A stretch of 64,000 bases of DNA, from contig BCIA01000006.1 in NCBI GenBank assembly GCA_001599815.1, positions 3,536,961 through 3,600,960 on the forward strand. The letters are read 5' to 3'. The notes below the pieces were generated by a model, which worked only from the letters and a program-made list of their open reading frames with translations, had not been told where the DNA came from and did no database searches. A program made the position numbers and the translations under genes. Shown piece by piece: positions 11,947 to 23,299 of this stretch; the stretch's first letter is position 1, and every line of letters begins with the position of its first letter. This stretch comes from Furcasterigmium furcatum (Eukaryota > Ascomycota > Sordariomycetes > Glomerellales > Plectosphaerellaceae).

Positions 11947-13410
11947 ATGGAACGTGTTGCCGACGAGGACACACAACGACAACGGGGACGCAGACGCCGA
12001 CGGCGAAGAGAGCGACGGCACGAGCAGAAGCAGAGCAGCGATGCCCGCGAATCGCAATTGTGCTCCTCTGCGTCGAACCGAATCCTCCGTGCGCTGGAGC
12101 CCTTGTCGTGGCTCCGATGGTCGGAACGCGCACTGCTGCACCACTTCGTCGCCGAGGCGTCATGTGTAGTCATTGCGTCCCGTCACGGACAGCGGATCTT
12201 CTGCGAGACGATTGTGCCGCTGGCCCTGCAGAGCCCGTCGCTTCTCTATGCTACTCTCGCGTATTCGGCCACGCAGCGGCACAGCCTGCGACCATCCTCC
12301 CACAGAACTCCGGACCCCTCAATCTCCAGATATGTCTCCTCGAGCCTGTCGGCGGTCCAGACGGAACTCCTGCAACCAGGGCCCGGAAAGAAAGCAAGCC
12401 TGTTAGCGGCCTCACTGATGCTCTGCCTGGTCAGCGTGTCATCTGGCGATGTCCACTCTCGCTCATGGCGGGTTCACGCCGAGGGCGCAAAGGCTCTCTT
12501 GGCCAGCGTTCAGCGCGTCGATCTCGGCAGCGCCGGCCCCGACCTCCTGGCCATGGTCAGATTCCTCTCACGCTGGTATCTCAGCATCGAATCTCTCACG
12601 TCCTTGACGTCTACTGGTCTGGTAACGGGACAGTGCGTTGTACAAGATTCGACCCTCGGCACCATCACAGAACCCCTGCAGCCCACCCTCGATGTTTGTG
12701 ACGACCATTTCGCCTATCCCACGAGACTTGCGCTCCTGTTTCGCGAGATTGGGGCCACGGCATGGGAACGACGAAGGCGGCTGATAGCGGGCCAACACTG
12801 GCCGCAGCTGAGCCAGGAGGATTTCGACCTCGACGCCGACAGCCTGCACGAGAGCCTCGAGCAGATCTCCGCTGGCGTCGTTCACCCCGCCCATGGACTT
12901 GTATTCTATCCCGGCGTGCGAGAAACCCTGTCCGACGAAAACCTGCGCGACTTTGCGGCATGTTCAGAGGCATGGATGTGCATGGCACGAATCCTCATCG
13001 AGCGGCGTGTCAGAGGGACGCCCTCCGGCTCGGAATCGGTACAGGCCCCAGTGAGAGCCATCATCAGAGCCCTCCAGGCCATCGCGCTGTCGTCAGAGCC
13101 ATCTCCAGCGACGGCGATCGGGCCGCCTCTCTTCACAGCAGGCTGTGAGGCTATCACCCAAAGCGACCGACAAGCTATTCGGGACACATTTGCGCGGTTT
13201 GGGGGTCACTCGAAGTCGTTGAACATGGAGCGGGGATTGGGCATCTTGGAAACTCTCTGGGAAAAGGACGGCACGGTGCCGGACTGGCTCGAGTATCAAG
13301 GTGAGTGGGCTTGCATTCCGGAGGACGATATTTTTACTCTTGCCCGAGAATGAACAGCTAACAGACGATGCTCTGCAGAGGCCCGAAGTTGGGATTTCCT
13401 GCCGTACTAA
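11947..13410 (+). CDS. Fungal-specific transcription factor-like protein (fungal_trans_2 type), no zinc cluster seen
   Basis: Two exons, 11947-13300 and 13379-13410, give about 461 residues. The short last exon adds EARSWDFLPY and then TAA, a typical C-terminus of this family, and confirms the splice. The body is helical, with HHFVAEAS, a SLLYATLAYSATQ segment and LLAASLMLCLVSV, as in the middle domain of Zn2Cys6 regulators. The N-terminus lacks the six-cysteine cluster and instead has an arginine tract (RQRGRRRRRRRERR). The zinc cluster may have been lost, or lie in an upstream exon I did not find. The start is the first ATG in the long frame. It is divergent from the aminopeptidase (255 bp apart). 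Confidence 0.72.
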
Positions 13411-13533
13411 TCTCTTGCCAAACTATTCAAGGCTTACCGACGCGCGCTTTTTTCAGAATACCACGAGTATCCATGTTCCACGAGTAGGAGAATTCGAAGA
13501 AATAGCGTTGAGACCACAACAGACCCCATACCA

Positions 13534-15238
13534 TCACCGGTACTCCTTCCGACCTGCCTTGTGGACTCTGCCGTTGATCATGATGATGTTCAGCTTGTTG
13601 TGGTCCTGCAGAATGCTGATATCCTCCAACGGATCCCCGTCCACAAGGATGCAGTCGGCGTAGTAGCCCGGCGCAATCCGTCCAAGTTCGTGGCCCCTCA
13701 TAAACAGAGCTGCAACTCCGGCCGTCGCCGCGATGATGCTCTCGTGTGGTGTGAACCCTAGCAGCTTCACGAAGTGCTCTAGGTCTCGCGCATATGTTCC
13801 GTGTGGCGTCCATGCGAAGCCGTAATCTCTGCGAGAATGTTAGTTAAGGCGCGCCCCTGAAGGCCCATGCTCATTGTAAGGACTGACCCTCCCGGAAGCA
13901 CAACGATCCCGCGCTTGTGCATCTCTCGCAGACCTGCTACGGCTACTTGCAACTCTCTCCCATACCCATCCTTCTCGGCCTTGGCATGTGTGTAGCCAAA
14001 GGCTTCGGCTTCGTTGAGGGTGGCCCAGAGCCAGTTGATGGCTGGGACAACGAAAGTCTTGTGCTTGGACTGCTCGAGCATCCTCATTCCTGCGCAGGTG
14101 CAGCATGTCAGTATCAGTGCGTATCGACCGGGAATTCCGACTCACCCTCGTCGTCCGTGTATGATGCGTGGTAGATCACGTCGACGTTATGCCGCACACA
14201 CATCTTCACCGAGTCCCTGGCCCTCGCGTGGGCGCAAACGCGCTTCTTCAGCCTGTGTGCCTCTTCGACGCACGCTGCTGTCTCGTCGTCCTCGAAGAAG
14301 CAATCCTGCGCCGAGCGAATTTCGCAGATCTCCTCGCCGGACATGCTCAGCTTGACGTTATCCACGCCGATCTCTTCGATGTGGCGACGAACGACCCGGC
14401 GCATCTCTACCAAGTGATATTCGTCAGTGCCAGCTCACGGAAATGGCAACATGGCTGAAATGGAACGACAGAAAACTAACCCTCTGGCCCCGACGCAAAA
14501 GCTGTGATGCTCGCCACAAGATCGCCGTCAGGCTTGGCAATTTCCCTGGCGTTCGCCAGGTAGCGAGGCCCAGGCAGGTCTCCTGCGTTGATGGCGTCTC
14601 GGATGACCACGTCCAGACGATCCTTTGCAGAGGCCGCTCCAAAGCACCTGGAAGATGTTAACGTTGGCGACTGGTCTTTCTGGGTATTCGAGGGGCGTAC
14701 ATGGTGTATCCGGAGTCGATGAAGCACTGCGCGCTCCGTGATGTCTGCAGCACATGTTCCTCTACTGCAATCTCACCAAGTCTGGCGAGATCCCCGCCGT
14801 TCCACGTCAAATGCGTATGCGCATCACCGAGCCCTGACATGAGGGTCCGGCCTCGGCCGCTAAACACTCGTACGGTGGGATTGTTGATGAGCTGGTCGAT
14901 ATCTGGCACGCTACCAACGGCGGTGATTCTTTCGCCTGGACGAGGTCAGATTCTCCTCGATGACATATAGGGTTTGGATTACTCTGACCTTCAATCAGCA
15001 CATCGCCACGATAGGGTTCTTTGCCCGTTGAATCAAGAATCTGGACGTCTGTGAAGAGTATCTTAGAATCACTCGGGGTGCCCGCGATGTTGTACTCCTT
15101 GGGTTGCAGGTCTGGGTCGAGGCGCATGGCTTCAAGGTACGCAATGTTACGAGGAGGGCCTTTGTAAGGCGTCTCGTTTGCGACATCGGGACCTTGTGGC
15201 CACGACATGCTGCCCGGTTCCGCGATCTGAGAAGGCAT
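13534..15238 (-). CDS. Metal-dependent amidohydrolase (imidazolonepropionase/prolidase-like)
   Basis: Six exons, 15238-14989, 14935-14701, 14647-14481, 14406-14146, 14089-13888 and 13828-13534, encode about 469 residues. All five introns are GT-AG and 53-74 bp, with closed phases. The TIM-barrel metal site is visible: DAHTHL (H123 and H125), the DNVKLS lysine that would be carboxylated, histidines in CAHARA and IYHAS, and an aspartate in GGDYGFAW. A beta-sandwich portion flanks the barrel (LIEGERITAVG at the start, LVDGDPLEDI at the end). The substrate is a cyclic or linear amide or carbamate but cannot be specified. There is no signal peptide. It shares a divergent promoter with the cytochrome b5 gene, and that promoter holds a CGG repeat array. 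Confidence 0.9.
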
Positions 15239-15780
15239 GATGTTGACGTCAGGACTGGATGGTGAGCCTGTGACCAGTCAGGTCAAGGTGAAATGAGAAT
15301 GGAGATGTGTTTAAGGACAAGAACCCGCATGAACTCTCAGCTATCAACTAATGAAATGCCGGTTCAAGAAGCTTTTGATCTCGCCCTGGCGTCCAGTCGC
15401 GCCATGTCGTGCCGCAGATTTCGGGGCTGTCGGCATCGCCGCGCTCTCCACACTTGTTCCCCATGGGGAACCAAGATCAAGGGCCGGACGCCACAAGACC
15501 ACAGCATTCCCGCGCATCTCCGCTCATGTCCGTTCATGCCCGCGCATGTCCGCGTGCCCCGTGAGCGCGGGGAAGCGGCAAACTCACTGGGAGGGGTTAC
15601 CACACTTGCATCAGACCGCGTAGCTGACCCGAGAGTCTTCCTCAGCGGGAACAGGGCATCTCAGGTTCCGACGATTTCGGTCCTGGTGAAGCGACGACGA
15701 GCATCTCAGCCCTCCAAGCAACAGCGACAGTGCAACCCGGGTCGAGACACCAACAACTGCTCCCCCAAAGCCAGCAAATC
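15239..15780. promoter_or_regulatory. Divergent promoter between amidohydrolase and cytochrome b5 gene
   Basis: This 542-bp region separates the two starts. It has no supported gene and contains the phased 10-bp array. Confidence 0.55.
15503..15552 (-). promoter_or_regulatory. Array of five 10-bp CGG-headed direct repeats (candidate operator)
   Basis: On the minus strand five units follow each other with exactly 10-bp spacing. Each begins CGG and has ATG at unit positions 6-8 (consensus CGGRVATGMD). CGG triplets are the half-sites bound by Zn2Cys6 regulators, and such a regulator is encoded at 20.7 kb. The array starts 265 bp upstream of the amidohydrolase ATG. A similar array lies at 18874-18942. 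The operator role is inference. Confidence 0.55.
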
Positions 15781-16257
15781 ATGGGATGGATGCAACGGAC
15801 ACATCAAATAAGGACCATTGTCCAACTTGGCGTCCCGTCATCAAACAAACCACTCGACGTAAAGGATGACCACGACGCCATTGCCACCCAACACATCGAA
15901 CACCCCGACGATCCGAAATCGTTCAAGCCAGCGTCTTGCTCGTTACCAGACGCAGACCTCCCCTTCGTGCCACCACACGTGGTGGCCAAGTCTTTCGAGT
16001 CTGGCCTTCTCTGGATTGTCATCGACGACATCGTCTACGACTGCGGAGCATACCTTGAAATCCACCCCGGAGGACCTGATGTTCTACAACCCTTCTGGTC
16101 GAGCGACTGCTCCTGGCAGTTCCGGAGGTTCCATCCGAAAGGAACCTTGCGGGAGCATGGCAACGCCCTCCGTATTGGGAGGACATCAGGGGTCCCAAAC
16201 AAATTCAAGGAGAGGCCGAGATTCGTAGGACTCAGGCGGCCCGGTTGTTATGAGTGA
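15781..16257 (+). CDS. Small cytochrome b5-like heme-binding protein
   Basis: A single exon of about 158 residues. The cytochrome b5 fold is indicated by LPFVPPHVV, LLWIVIDDIVYDC and the heme-ligand motif HPGG. A second likely heme histidine lies in CSWQFRRFH, the form usual in fungal stand-alone b5-like proteins, and the tail ends with RPRFVGLRRPG. There is no transmembrane tail and no fused desaturase or reductase domain, so it is probably a soluble electron carrier or a heme-binding regulator. The ATG at 15781 is the first in the frame. The divergent amidohydrolase shares its promoter. Confidence 0.8.
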   Translation: MGWMQRTHQIRTIVQLGVPSSNKPLDVKDDHDAIATQHIEHPDDPKSFKPASCSLPDADLPFVPPHVVAKSFESGLLWIVIDDIVYDCGAYLEIHPGGPDVLQPFWSSDCSWQFRRFHPKGTLREHGNALRIGRTSGVPNKFKERPRFVGLRRPGCYE

Positions 16258-16722
16258 TGGAAGTAATGATAATGCAATTTGGCGACCAGTATTACGAACG
16301 CTTCATTATCTTGTGAATCACAACGGTAACTCTGGCGTGACGCCCTTGTGTTGGGCCGTAGCGAATGGTAAGCCAACACAACCGCCGCCCCTCTACAACC
16401 ACGGGGCCACTGCCGAGGGAGAAAAATACCTTAAGAAACACCCAAGCTGGGCCAAAATGAGGTTCATAGAAGGGAAATGGGACATCAAGAAAGGATAAAC
16501 GAATGATCCCCGTCCAACAGTCTTCCGATAAAGCCAAGTAGATCCGAGCTGCTACAGCTACTTGGGCGGCAGATTTAAAAGTAAGCACGGATTGGTCCCT
16601 TCCTGGTGGGCTTCGGCAGGAGAAACATATTCCGGTCATAGCATCTTTAATATGCACAATTTTAACTCGGCTTGCCCACATCTATCCTCAGTTGCACCAT
16701 TGATTCCATTGCCAACGAACCA
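16258..16722. other. Convergent intergenic region, possible ankyrin-like remnant
   Basis: It lies between convergent 3' ends. A plus-strand frame at 16250-16498 contains GVTPLCWAVANGK, which resembles an ankyrin-repeat helix, but the rest does not continue the pattern. I do not call a gene. Confidence 0.4.
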
Positions 16723-18610
16723 TCAACCCTCCAGGAATGGCCCAACAGCTTGGGATACAGCCACGACATCCTCAAAGACATGCCAGTGTCCCACATTGGG
16801 AAGCACCGCGTGCTCGGAACCGCTGATCCTGCTAGAGTACTTCTCGCACAGCGCTGGGGGCGACACCTTGTCATCTTTCCCCGTCACAATGAGGACCTTT
16901 GCCTTCAGATCCTCAACCTGAAGGCCCTGACGCGCCCCAGCCAAAGCCGTGCAGGCTTTGGCGTAAGATTCAGGGTCCTGCCCCAGCAAGCTCAGGCGCA
17001 CAGCAGCAACCGCCACAGGGTTGGCCGTCTTGGTGTGATCCGAAGTGCCCGCCGTGGCGACCGCGTCAACGACCGCGGCAAGACCTTGCTCTCGCACCAG
17101 ACCAGCTCGAGCCAGAGTTGCGTTGCTGGCAGCTTCGGGCAGAGGTGATGGGGGTGGTCCCAGAAGGACAATCTTGCTCGCGAGCCCTGGGTGTTGCAGG
17201 GCAAACTCCAGGGCGATCAGGCAGCCGAGAGAGTGGGCGATGAGAGTGGCTGGCTTCTGGGCCGTGATGCCGGCGTGCTGGAACACTCCGGCCAAGTCCG
17301 AGGCCAGCGACTCGATAGTCAACGAGCTGAGGGGATGCGTGGGACTGAGCCCGTGACCTTCGAAATCAAACAGGTGCAGCGTCGATGTTTCTTCCAGCTT
17401 GAGGGACGAGATCAGGGGCTTGAAGTATTCTCGGCTACCGCCAAGTCCGTGGACGAAGACGACCGGTTGGGAACCCGACCCGGCCTTGGTGTAGTACAAA
17501 GGCTTTGAGTTGATGGTAGTCAATCCAACGCTGCCGTGGAGAGATTTGGAAGTGTTGGTAGAGCGAATGGCCGACTGCGAACCGACACGTTCGACGGTTG
17601 GGTTGATGGAGGACGCAGAAGAAATCCTGTTCTTCAGCGTGCCGATACCATCGATGCTGACGGACACCTCATCGCCAGGTCCAAGATAAATTGGGGGAGA
17701 CCGGCCTATGCCGACACCGGCTGGCTGGAGGGTGTCAGTCTCTCCTCGATAGCTCCACGAGGTCAGGGGTTACTTACAGTGCCAGTTGCAAGCACGTCGC
17801 CCAGCTGCAAGGTTTGACCCTCAGACATGGTCTTTATCAATTCTGGGATCGAGAAGATGAGATCGTCAGATGTCGAGTGTTGGCGTAACTCGCCATTGAC
17901 GAAGGTCTTTATGGTCAGGGTCTTGGGTAGAGCCTCCTTGGGCACGGCGACGGGGCCCTGCATCATTCAAGTCAATTGCCCGGAGTCAGTCCAGGATGGA
18001 GCCTCATTATGGGTCATACCATGGGGCAGAAAGTATCGGGCGACTTTCCGATGTAGAACTGCTTGTGGTCGCGCTGCCGCTCACGCGCCGTAACATCGTT
18101 GATGATGGTGAAGCCCCAGACATGATCCCAGGCGTCTGCCTCGGTGATCCGAAAACCGGGGCGACCGATGATGACGCCAATCTCTCCCTCGTAGTCGACG
18201 GTCTGCGTGAAGTCCTTGTGAAGGAAGATCTCTTCTTCGTGAGCGATGATTGATGTCGCGCGCTTGGTGAAGATGACGGGGTGGCTCGGACGGTCGACCT
18301 TGTCGGAGCTGTCGAAGCCGGATGAGTTGAACTCTTTGGCATGCTCCATATAATTCTTGCCAACGGCGAGCACATCTCTCCCGGAAATGGGCGGGAGGAG
18401 CCGCACTGATGATACTGGGATGGTGCTGGACGAGGCGAGGATATGGTCAGGTCCGGCCTCGATTGCTTGATACAAGTTCTCGATCGGTGTGCCCGACGCG
18501 AAGCTGAATGGGCGGATGGACGTCCCCTGCAATGTCCCGATTCGGGGTGCATTGGACGTCAAGTCCTGGTACGCGACGAAGTTCGTCGGTTGGTTTGCTG
18601 CGGAACCCAT
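16723..18610 (-). CDS. Fusion of FAH-superfamily hydratase and alpha/beta hydrolase
   Basis: Three exons, 18610-18020, 17957-17778 and 17724-16723, give about 590 residues. Residues 1-290 are a fumarylacetoacetate-hydrolase fold. GRDVLAVGKNYMEHAKEF leads to metal ligands E141 and E143 (DYEGEIG) and D172 (IINDVTARERQ), then PAGVGIG and a C-terminal strand of the fold. A serine-rich linker of about 30 residues follows. Residues 330-590 are an alpha/beta hydrolase: oxyanion HGLGG near 349, nucleophile S422 in AHSLG, acid D541 or D542 and histidine near 570 in GHWHVF. In bacterial meta-cleavage pathways such a C-C hydrolase (MhpC type) and hydratase (MhpD type) act in sequence, so the fusion could channel such intermediates. 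The domains lie in one uninterrupted exon, so this is not a chance merge. Confidence 0.9.
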
Positions 18611-19327
18611 GGTCGTGGGAGTTGAGGTGATAGCTGAGAGCTCTGTCGAGTCGATGAAGAAAAGAGACAACGGTCTCTCGAGTTGAAACTAAACGATGAG
18701 GCCAAGACACGGCTGACTAACTACCTATAACAAGAGGCAGCTCAGTAAACATATTTCGGCCAAGAATGGAATACTGTTGCTGCTGATATTCAAGCTCAGA
18801 GTCCGGTCCTCGGCTCGAGGACATGAGCACGCCATTGCCCCTCACGAAAAGGGGCGGGGCGGCGACAGTCTCGCGGAGAAGAACGGAGTACAGCGGAGAT
18901 GAGCGGGGACGGGGGATGGCGGCGGGGATGAGCGGTGATATTGGCCCACAGGGGGCCCAGCATTGCCGGTGTAAGACCATAGCTCCCAGAAAGAGACTAC
19001 CACGGATGGCGGACTGCGGGGTGCAGTTATTAGCTTGGACCGAGGGTTCTTTGGCTGCCCAGGTGAACTACCGGTATCAGTTCGCTGGTGATTTCAGGTC
19101 TCGTCAGAGGAACAGACCGAAGCTAGAGCGCACCCCATGCAAGTGGCGGTTGTCCCTGGATCAAATCATCAACGCAAGAAGGGTGGGCAGGAGGATGATA
19201 AAACTGTACTCTCCCACGATTTGGAAGCTGCAGGGAATTCAATATCTTGACTGCAAGTCTTCGGCACTTCTAAACCCCTGGTATCACAGTGCTGTACACA
19301 ATCTTTCCTGTGAAGGACAGCCTCAAC
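18611..19327. promoter_or_regulatory. Divergent promoter between fusion hydrolase and GPR1/FUN34 transporter
   Basis: A 717-bp bidirectional region with a CGG repeat array at 18874-18942. No gene is supported inside it. Confidence 0.55.
18874..18942 (+). promoter_or_regulatory. Second CGG-headed 10-bp repeat array (candidate operator)
   Basis: Plus-strand CGG triplets start at 18874, 18884, 18894 and 18904, then after a slightly broken unit at 18920, 18923 and 18933. Units such as CGGAGATGAG and CGGGGATGAG match the consensus of the array at 15503-15552. It begins 264 bp upstream of the fusion hydrolase ATG, almost the same distance as the other array from its gene. The regulatory role is inferred. 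Confidence 0.5.
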
Positions 19328-20111
19328 ATGCAAGGAGAAATCAACAAAGATCTTGAAGCAGGGTGCTCCACGTCGCCTGCAGAGCAAGAGCAGCAGCATG
19401 TCGAGATCCGAGGGCAGAAGGCATCGCCTCACCCTCCTCCTCGACGTCTGGCCAACCCCGCGCCGCTTGGGCTGCTGTCGTTTGCCACGGGCATCTTTCT
19501 CATCTCCAGCTTTGGAATCCATGCCCGTGGAATTCAAACTCCCAACGTCATGATCTCGGTCCTCATCTTCTTCGGCGGCGTCTGCCAGTACATCGTCGGC
19601 ATCATGGAATTCGTCAGCGGCAACACCTTCGGAGCCACCGTCTTCTCCTCGTACGCAGCTTTCAACGTATCCTACTCCCTGATCTACCTGCCCGGGTCGG
19701 GAATCATCGCCGCTTACACCAACTCGGACGGGGAGCTGAGCCCGGATTTTGCGCAATCACTGGCACTCTACGTGTGGGCGTGGTTCATCCTCACGGTCAT
19801 TTACACGGTGGCTGCCTGGAGATCAACCTGGGTTCTCTTCCTCGATCTCCTGGCACTTGACTTTTGTCTCCTTTTATTGGCGGTGGGCTTCATGACAGGC
19901 CAGCAAAGCCTCTCCACTGCTGGTTACGCCTTTGGCTACGTTGTCGCTGCTCTGAGTTGTAAGAAACCCCTCGGTGACTCTTGCCTTTATTTAGCGAAGG
20001 GACTTGGAGCTAACAATATGGCCGAAAGACTGGGCGGGTTGCGCGGGACTGTATTGTCAAGACTTGACCGACTTTGACGTTCCGGTATTCCCCATGCGTA
20101 AACAAGAGTAG
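19328..20111 (+). CDS. GPR1/FUN34/YaaH-family transporter (acetate/ammonium type)
   Basis: Two exons, 19328-19958 and 20029-20111, give about 237 residues. The family signature NPAPLGL precedes the first of six membrane helices. Further motifs are FFGGVCQYIVGIMEF and NTFGATVFSSYAAF. The 70-bp intron joins AALS to YWAGCAGLY and gives a short C-terminal tail with FDVPVFPM. Its acceptor is AAAG, preceded by a GCTAAC branch. Without the splice the last helix would be lost. Members export ammonium or import acetate and other small acids at the plasma membrane. Its divergent pairing with the FAH/hydrolase fusion suggests handling of an acid released by that enzyme. Confidence 0.88.
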
Positions 20112-20734
20112 GTGGGGAGGGAGGGAACACGGTCTCTGTGTTGCAGGATCATGGTTGGATAGACTGCTACGCTCGCCGAGTCAATCTGTAGATATTACCA
20201 ATTTTCCCGCACCTCATTTTCTGTACTTTCTTTTTGGCAAAGTCACAATACTAGTGCAAAAGCTCTGTGGCATACCCACGGATATCACTCTGCGCCCCGG
20301 AGTCATGGTCCCAGCTGGTCTGGCCCGGAGGGTCGAGTTGCCCAGAAGGGCCAGGCGTTCCAGCTGCATCCTCGGTTCGGGTTGACGGTGTAACTTCCTT
20401 CCATCCTACTCCTACGCACTCCACACAGGTATTGAGTGATGACCCGGCTCTGCTAGTGCTAGAACCTTGTGGCTGGTGCCTCCACTAATTGTCCGGGTGG
20501 TCTGGAGTACAGGCGGGGAAGAAGGTCCCGGGGGTGAGGAGTAAGTTAGGTCCAGTAGCACTGCTGCTAGGTACTTAGTAGTACGTAGGTACTGGCGGGG
20601 GTCCAAGAAATCACTGCTCTCCCACTCTTCTTCTCGCTTCAACCCACAGCTTGCTCCCTCCTGTGCAGAAACAACAACAGCAGCGCCGCATTACTAGTAT
20701 TACACCAAAGCCAATCTCCATACTGCGATCCCCC
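20112..20734. promoter_or_regulatory. Upstream region of the Zn2Cys6 regulator
   Basis: It holds the 3' flank of the transporter gene and the 5' region of the regulator. Several short GTAC/TAGGTAC motifs occur around 20560-20600. No gene is seen. Confidence 0.4.
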
Positions 20735-22986
20735 ATGGCTACCGCGAACAAGCGTGTGCCGCTGAGCTGCGAACCTTGCCGGGAACGGAAGATCAGGTGC
20801 TACAGAAACTCGCCAGTCTCTGGTCGCACCTGTGACACCTGTCTCAGGCGCGGTATACCATCAGAAGAATGCATTTTTCTCCGAGACCTCCCACGGTCTC
20901 AGCGGCCCATCGGCCGGCGACCGCCTCAGACGAGCAACACCTCCGAAATGGCAACAAGCCGCGAACTCTTCTCTCGTATCGAGAAGCTCGAGAGTCTCCT
21001 GAGCTCTTCTGGTCGTGCCACTGAAGATGCAAACTCAGTAGCAGCAGAAGCAGCAGCAAGCTATGGGCATCCATCAGCGTCCACTCCGTCGCCGTCAATG
21101 CCGAACACCTATGGACATGCACATCGAACGCCCCCAATAGGAACCGCCAGTCACCGAAAACTTTCCAGAACAGCCTCGGGCCACGAGAGATACGAACCTT
21201 TCCCCAACGTGTTTCCGTCACATCTTCATCTTGGTGGGAGCGTCGCCGGGCCTGCAACTCCAGCTCCCGACAGGCAACGGTCTCGTCGGCAGTTCCCTTT
21301 CACGACAACGACAAGTTCTCTAAACGAACTGCTATCGTCGGTACCTCCTCTGAGATATTGCGACGCCTTGAAAGACCTCTACAGTCGGGTCTTTGGCTCT
21401 GTAAGTCGTAATGTCCCGGTGACGATGCTATGGTAGTACTAAAGCTGACCACCCCGAGCTGTTCCACATCCTTCACGGCCCTACTTTCGAGTCGGAATAT
21501 GCCATTTTTCGTGCTAATCCCCAGGATGTTTCCCTTTCATGGTTGGCGCTCTTGTATTCTGTGCTGGGAGTCGCTGTCACCGCCCTGGATGAGACTGATG
21601 ATGTTCTCCAAGACTTGGGAAAGCACGGCAGTCCTCTCGACAATCTTATACACCTCACCTCTACCTATCGAGAAGCAGCTATGAGATGCCTGGATGCCGA
21701 TCAATACCTCTGGCAACATAACCTTCAGACCTTACAGGCTCTCATTCTCCTCATATACGGTATCAGCCACAGCCACGGCTCGTCGTGGGCTCTGCTGGGC
21801 GTTGCCAAAAACATTGCTCTGTCTCTCGGCTGCCACGTGGACCCTGCCGAGTTTGACATGGACATCATCGAAGCCGAACAGAGACGTAGATGTTGGTCTG
21901 CGCTTTCCATGTTGTATACTGTTCAGAATGTCACGCTCGGCAGCATCGACGCCTCCCCTCTTTCACACACTGTCAAGCTACCTCTCGACCTCAACGACGA
22001 CGATCTAGGAAGAGCAAGCCGCAGTCAGGGCCCAACGCAGATGACGTACTTGCTGTTCAAGTTTCGTCTTTACGATCTGTTCTCTCGCATCTCCGGCATC
22101 ATGGGCGACCACGCCACACCACCCAGTTACGAAGCCGTGACCGGTTTGGATGCTGAAATCACAGTGCAACAAGACGTATGGAGCGCCAGGTATCTGGCTG
22201 ATACAAGAGAGAGCGCTTTGCCCGACTACCACTCCGCACATCTTCAGATTCTCTCCGGCTACGCGCATCAGCTCTGCCTACTTCTCCACAAGCCGGTGAT
22301 AACTCAACAGCAAGACCCCGAAGCCGCTAGCTGGTGTCGGTACAGCCCTGGGCAGGTCTCGCGGTCTCGGACCAGGTGCCTCGAAAGCGCTCGTGCGTTG
22401 CTGAATATCCACAGCTTTCTTCACGACGACCCCAAAATGCGCCCGTATCAATGGTACAATCGCGGACTCGGCAGCTTCCACGCCTTCCATGCCTTGGCTA
22501 CAATCGCGTTCATCAGTGAGACTTGTACGACCCTCTCTGCCGCAGAAAGGACACAGGTTGAGCAAGAAGTGAACAATGCCGTCATGGTCTTCCGATCAAT
22601 CTCTGACAGTGGCATGAGCCTCATGTGCCGGAAGGCCCTGCCAGTTGTTGAGCAGTTCCAGTAAGAGCCTCGCTCGTCTTTGCTCGTAAGGCCCCAGCAT
22701 GCGATACTGACCCAAGTCCCCCGCCAGGAAACAGATCAGCACGCGAAACGTCACGCATGGCCGTCCTCCACAGCTTGTCCCTGAGCACATCTTGGGAGTT
22801 GACATTGGCCTGGTATCGCCGGCATCTCAAGGTATCGGCCAGATCGAGAACGTTAGCGCACCACCGGCGGCGGAGGATTACACTGCGTACATGGACGCGA
22901 TGGCTGCAAACCTGCAGGCACCGCAGTGGCTGTCCCCGTCCACCGTCACGTGGGATATGTGGGATAGTTTGGTAGGATGCGTATGA
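20735..22986 (+). CDS. Zn2Cys6 transcription factor with fungal_trans domain
   Basis: Three exons, 20735-21400, 21459-22660 and 22728-22986, encode about 708 residues. The binuclear zinc cluster is C12-C15-C22-C33-C36-C46, followed by basic residues and a short coiled coil (RELFSRIEKLESLL) for dimerisation. After a serine/proline-rich linker the fungal_trans domain runs from about residue 220 (LFHILHGPTFESEY) through RRRCWSALSMLYTVQ. The last intron joins EQFQ to KQISTRN. The tail ends in a WDMWDSLVG helix typical of acidic activation segments. Intron 1 has a GAG acceptor. It is the best candidate for binding the CGG arrays at 15.5 and 18.9 kb. That link is inference. Confidence 0.9.
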
Positions 22987-23299
22987 GTGCGGTCCACGTT
23001 GAATGGAAAAAGGATTGCTCGTATTTAGGTAGTTGATCAGAATACATTCGTTCCGACGGGCGCGGGGTCTGATGACGAGGTTTCAGAGCTCGTCACGTTG
23101 TGAATGTCGCAACCGCGGCTACTATCACGCCATCCGCCAGATCAGCCAGCAAGGGAGCATCATCCCGCCTCACCCCCGCGAAGATGCCGTGGGCAGCGAA
23201 AGAAAAGGACGCACATGCGCAATTTGAAGAATCTCCTTTCCGGGAATCTCAAGCCTCGACCCCGAAACAGCCAACGACCAGGTCGAACCCATCTCCAAC
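22987..23299. promoter_or_regulatory. Upstream region of MFS permease 2
   Basis: It contains minus-strand CGG triplets at roughly 11-bp spacing near 23160-23190, a weak echo of the two arrays further left. No gene is seen. Confidence 0.3.

Noticed and set aside
16250..16498. Ankyrin-like GVTPLCWAVANGK frame
   Set aside because: Only one helix resembles a repeat, no start context, and it overlaps the 3' end of another gene.
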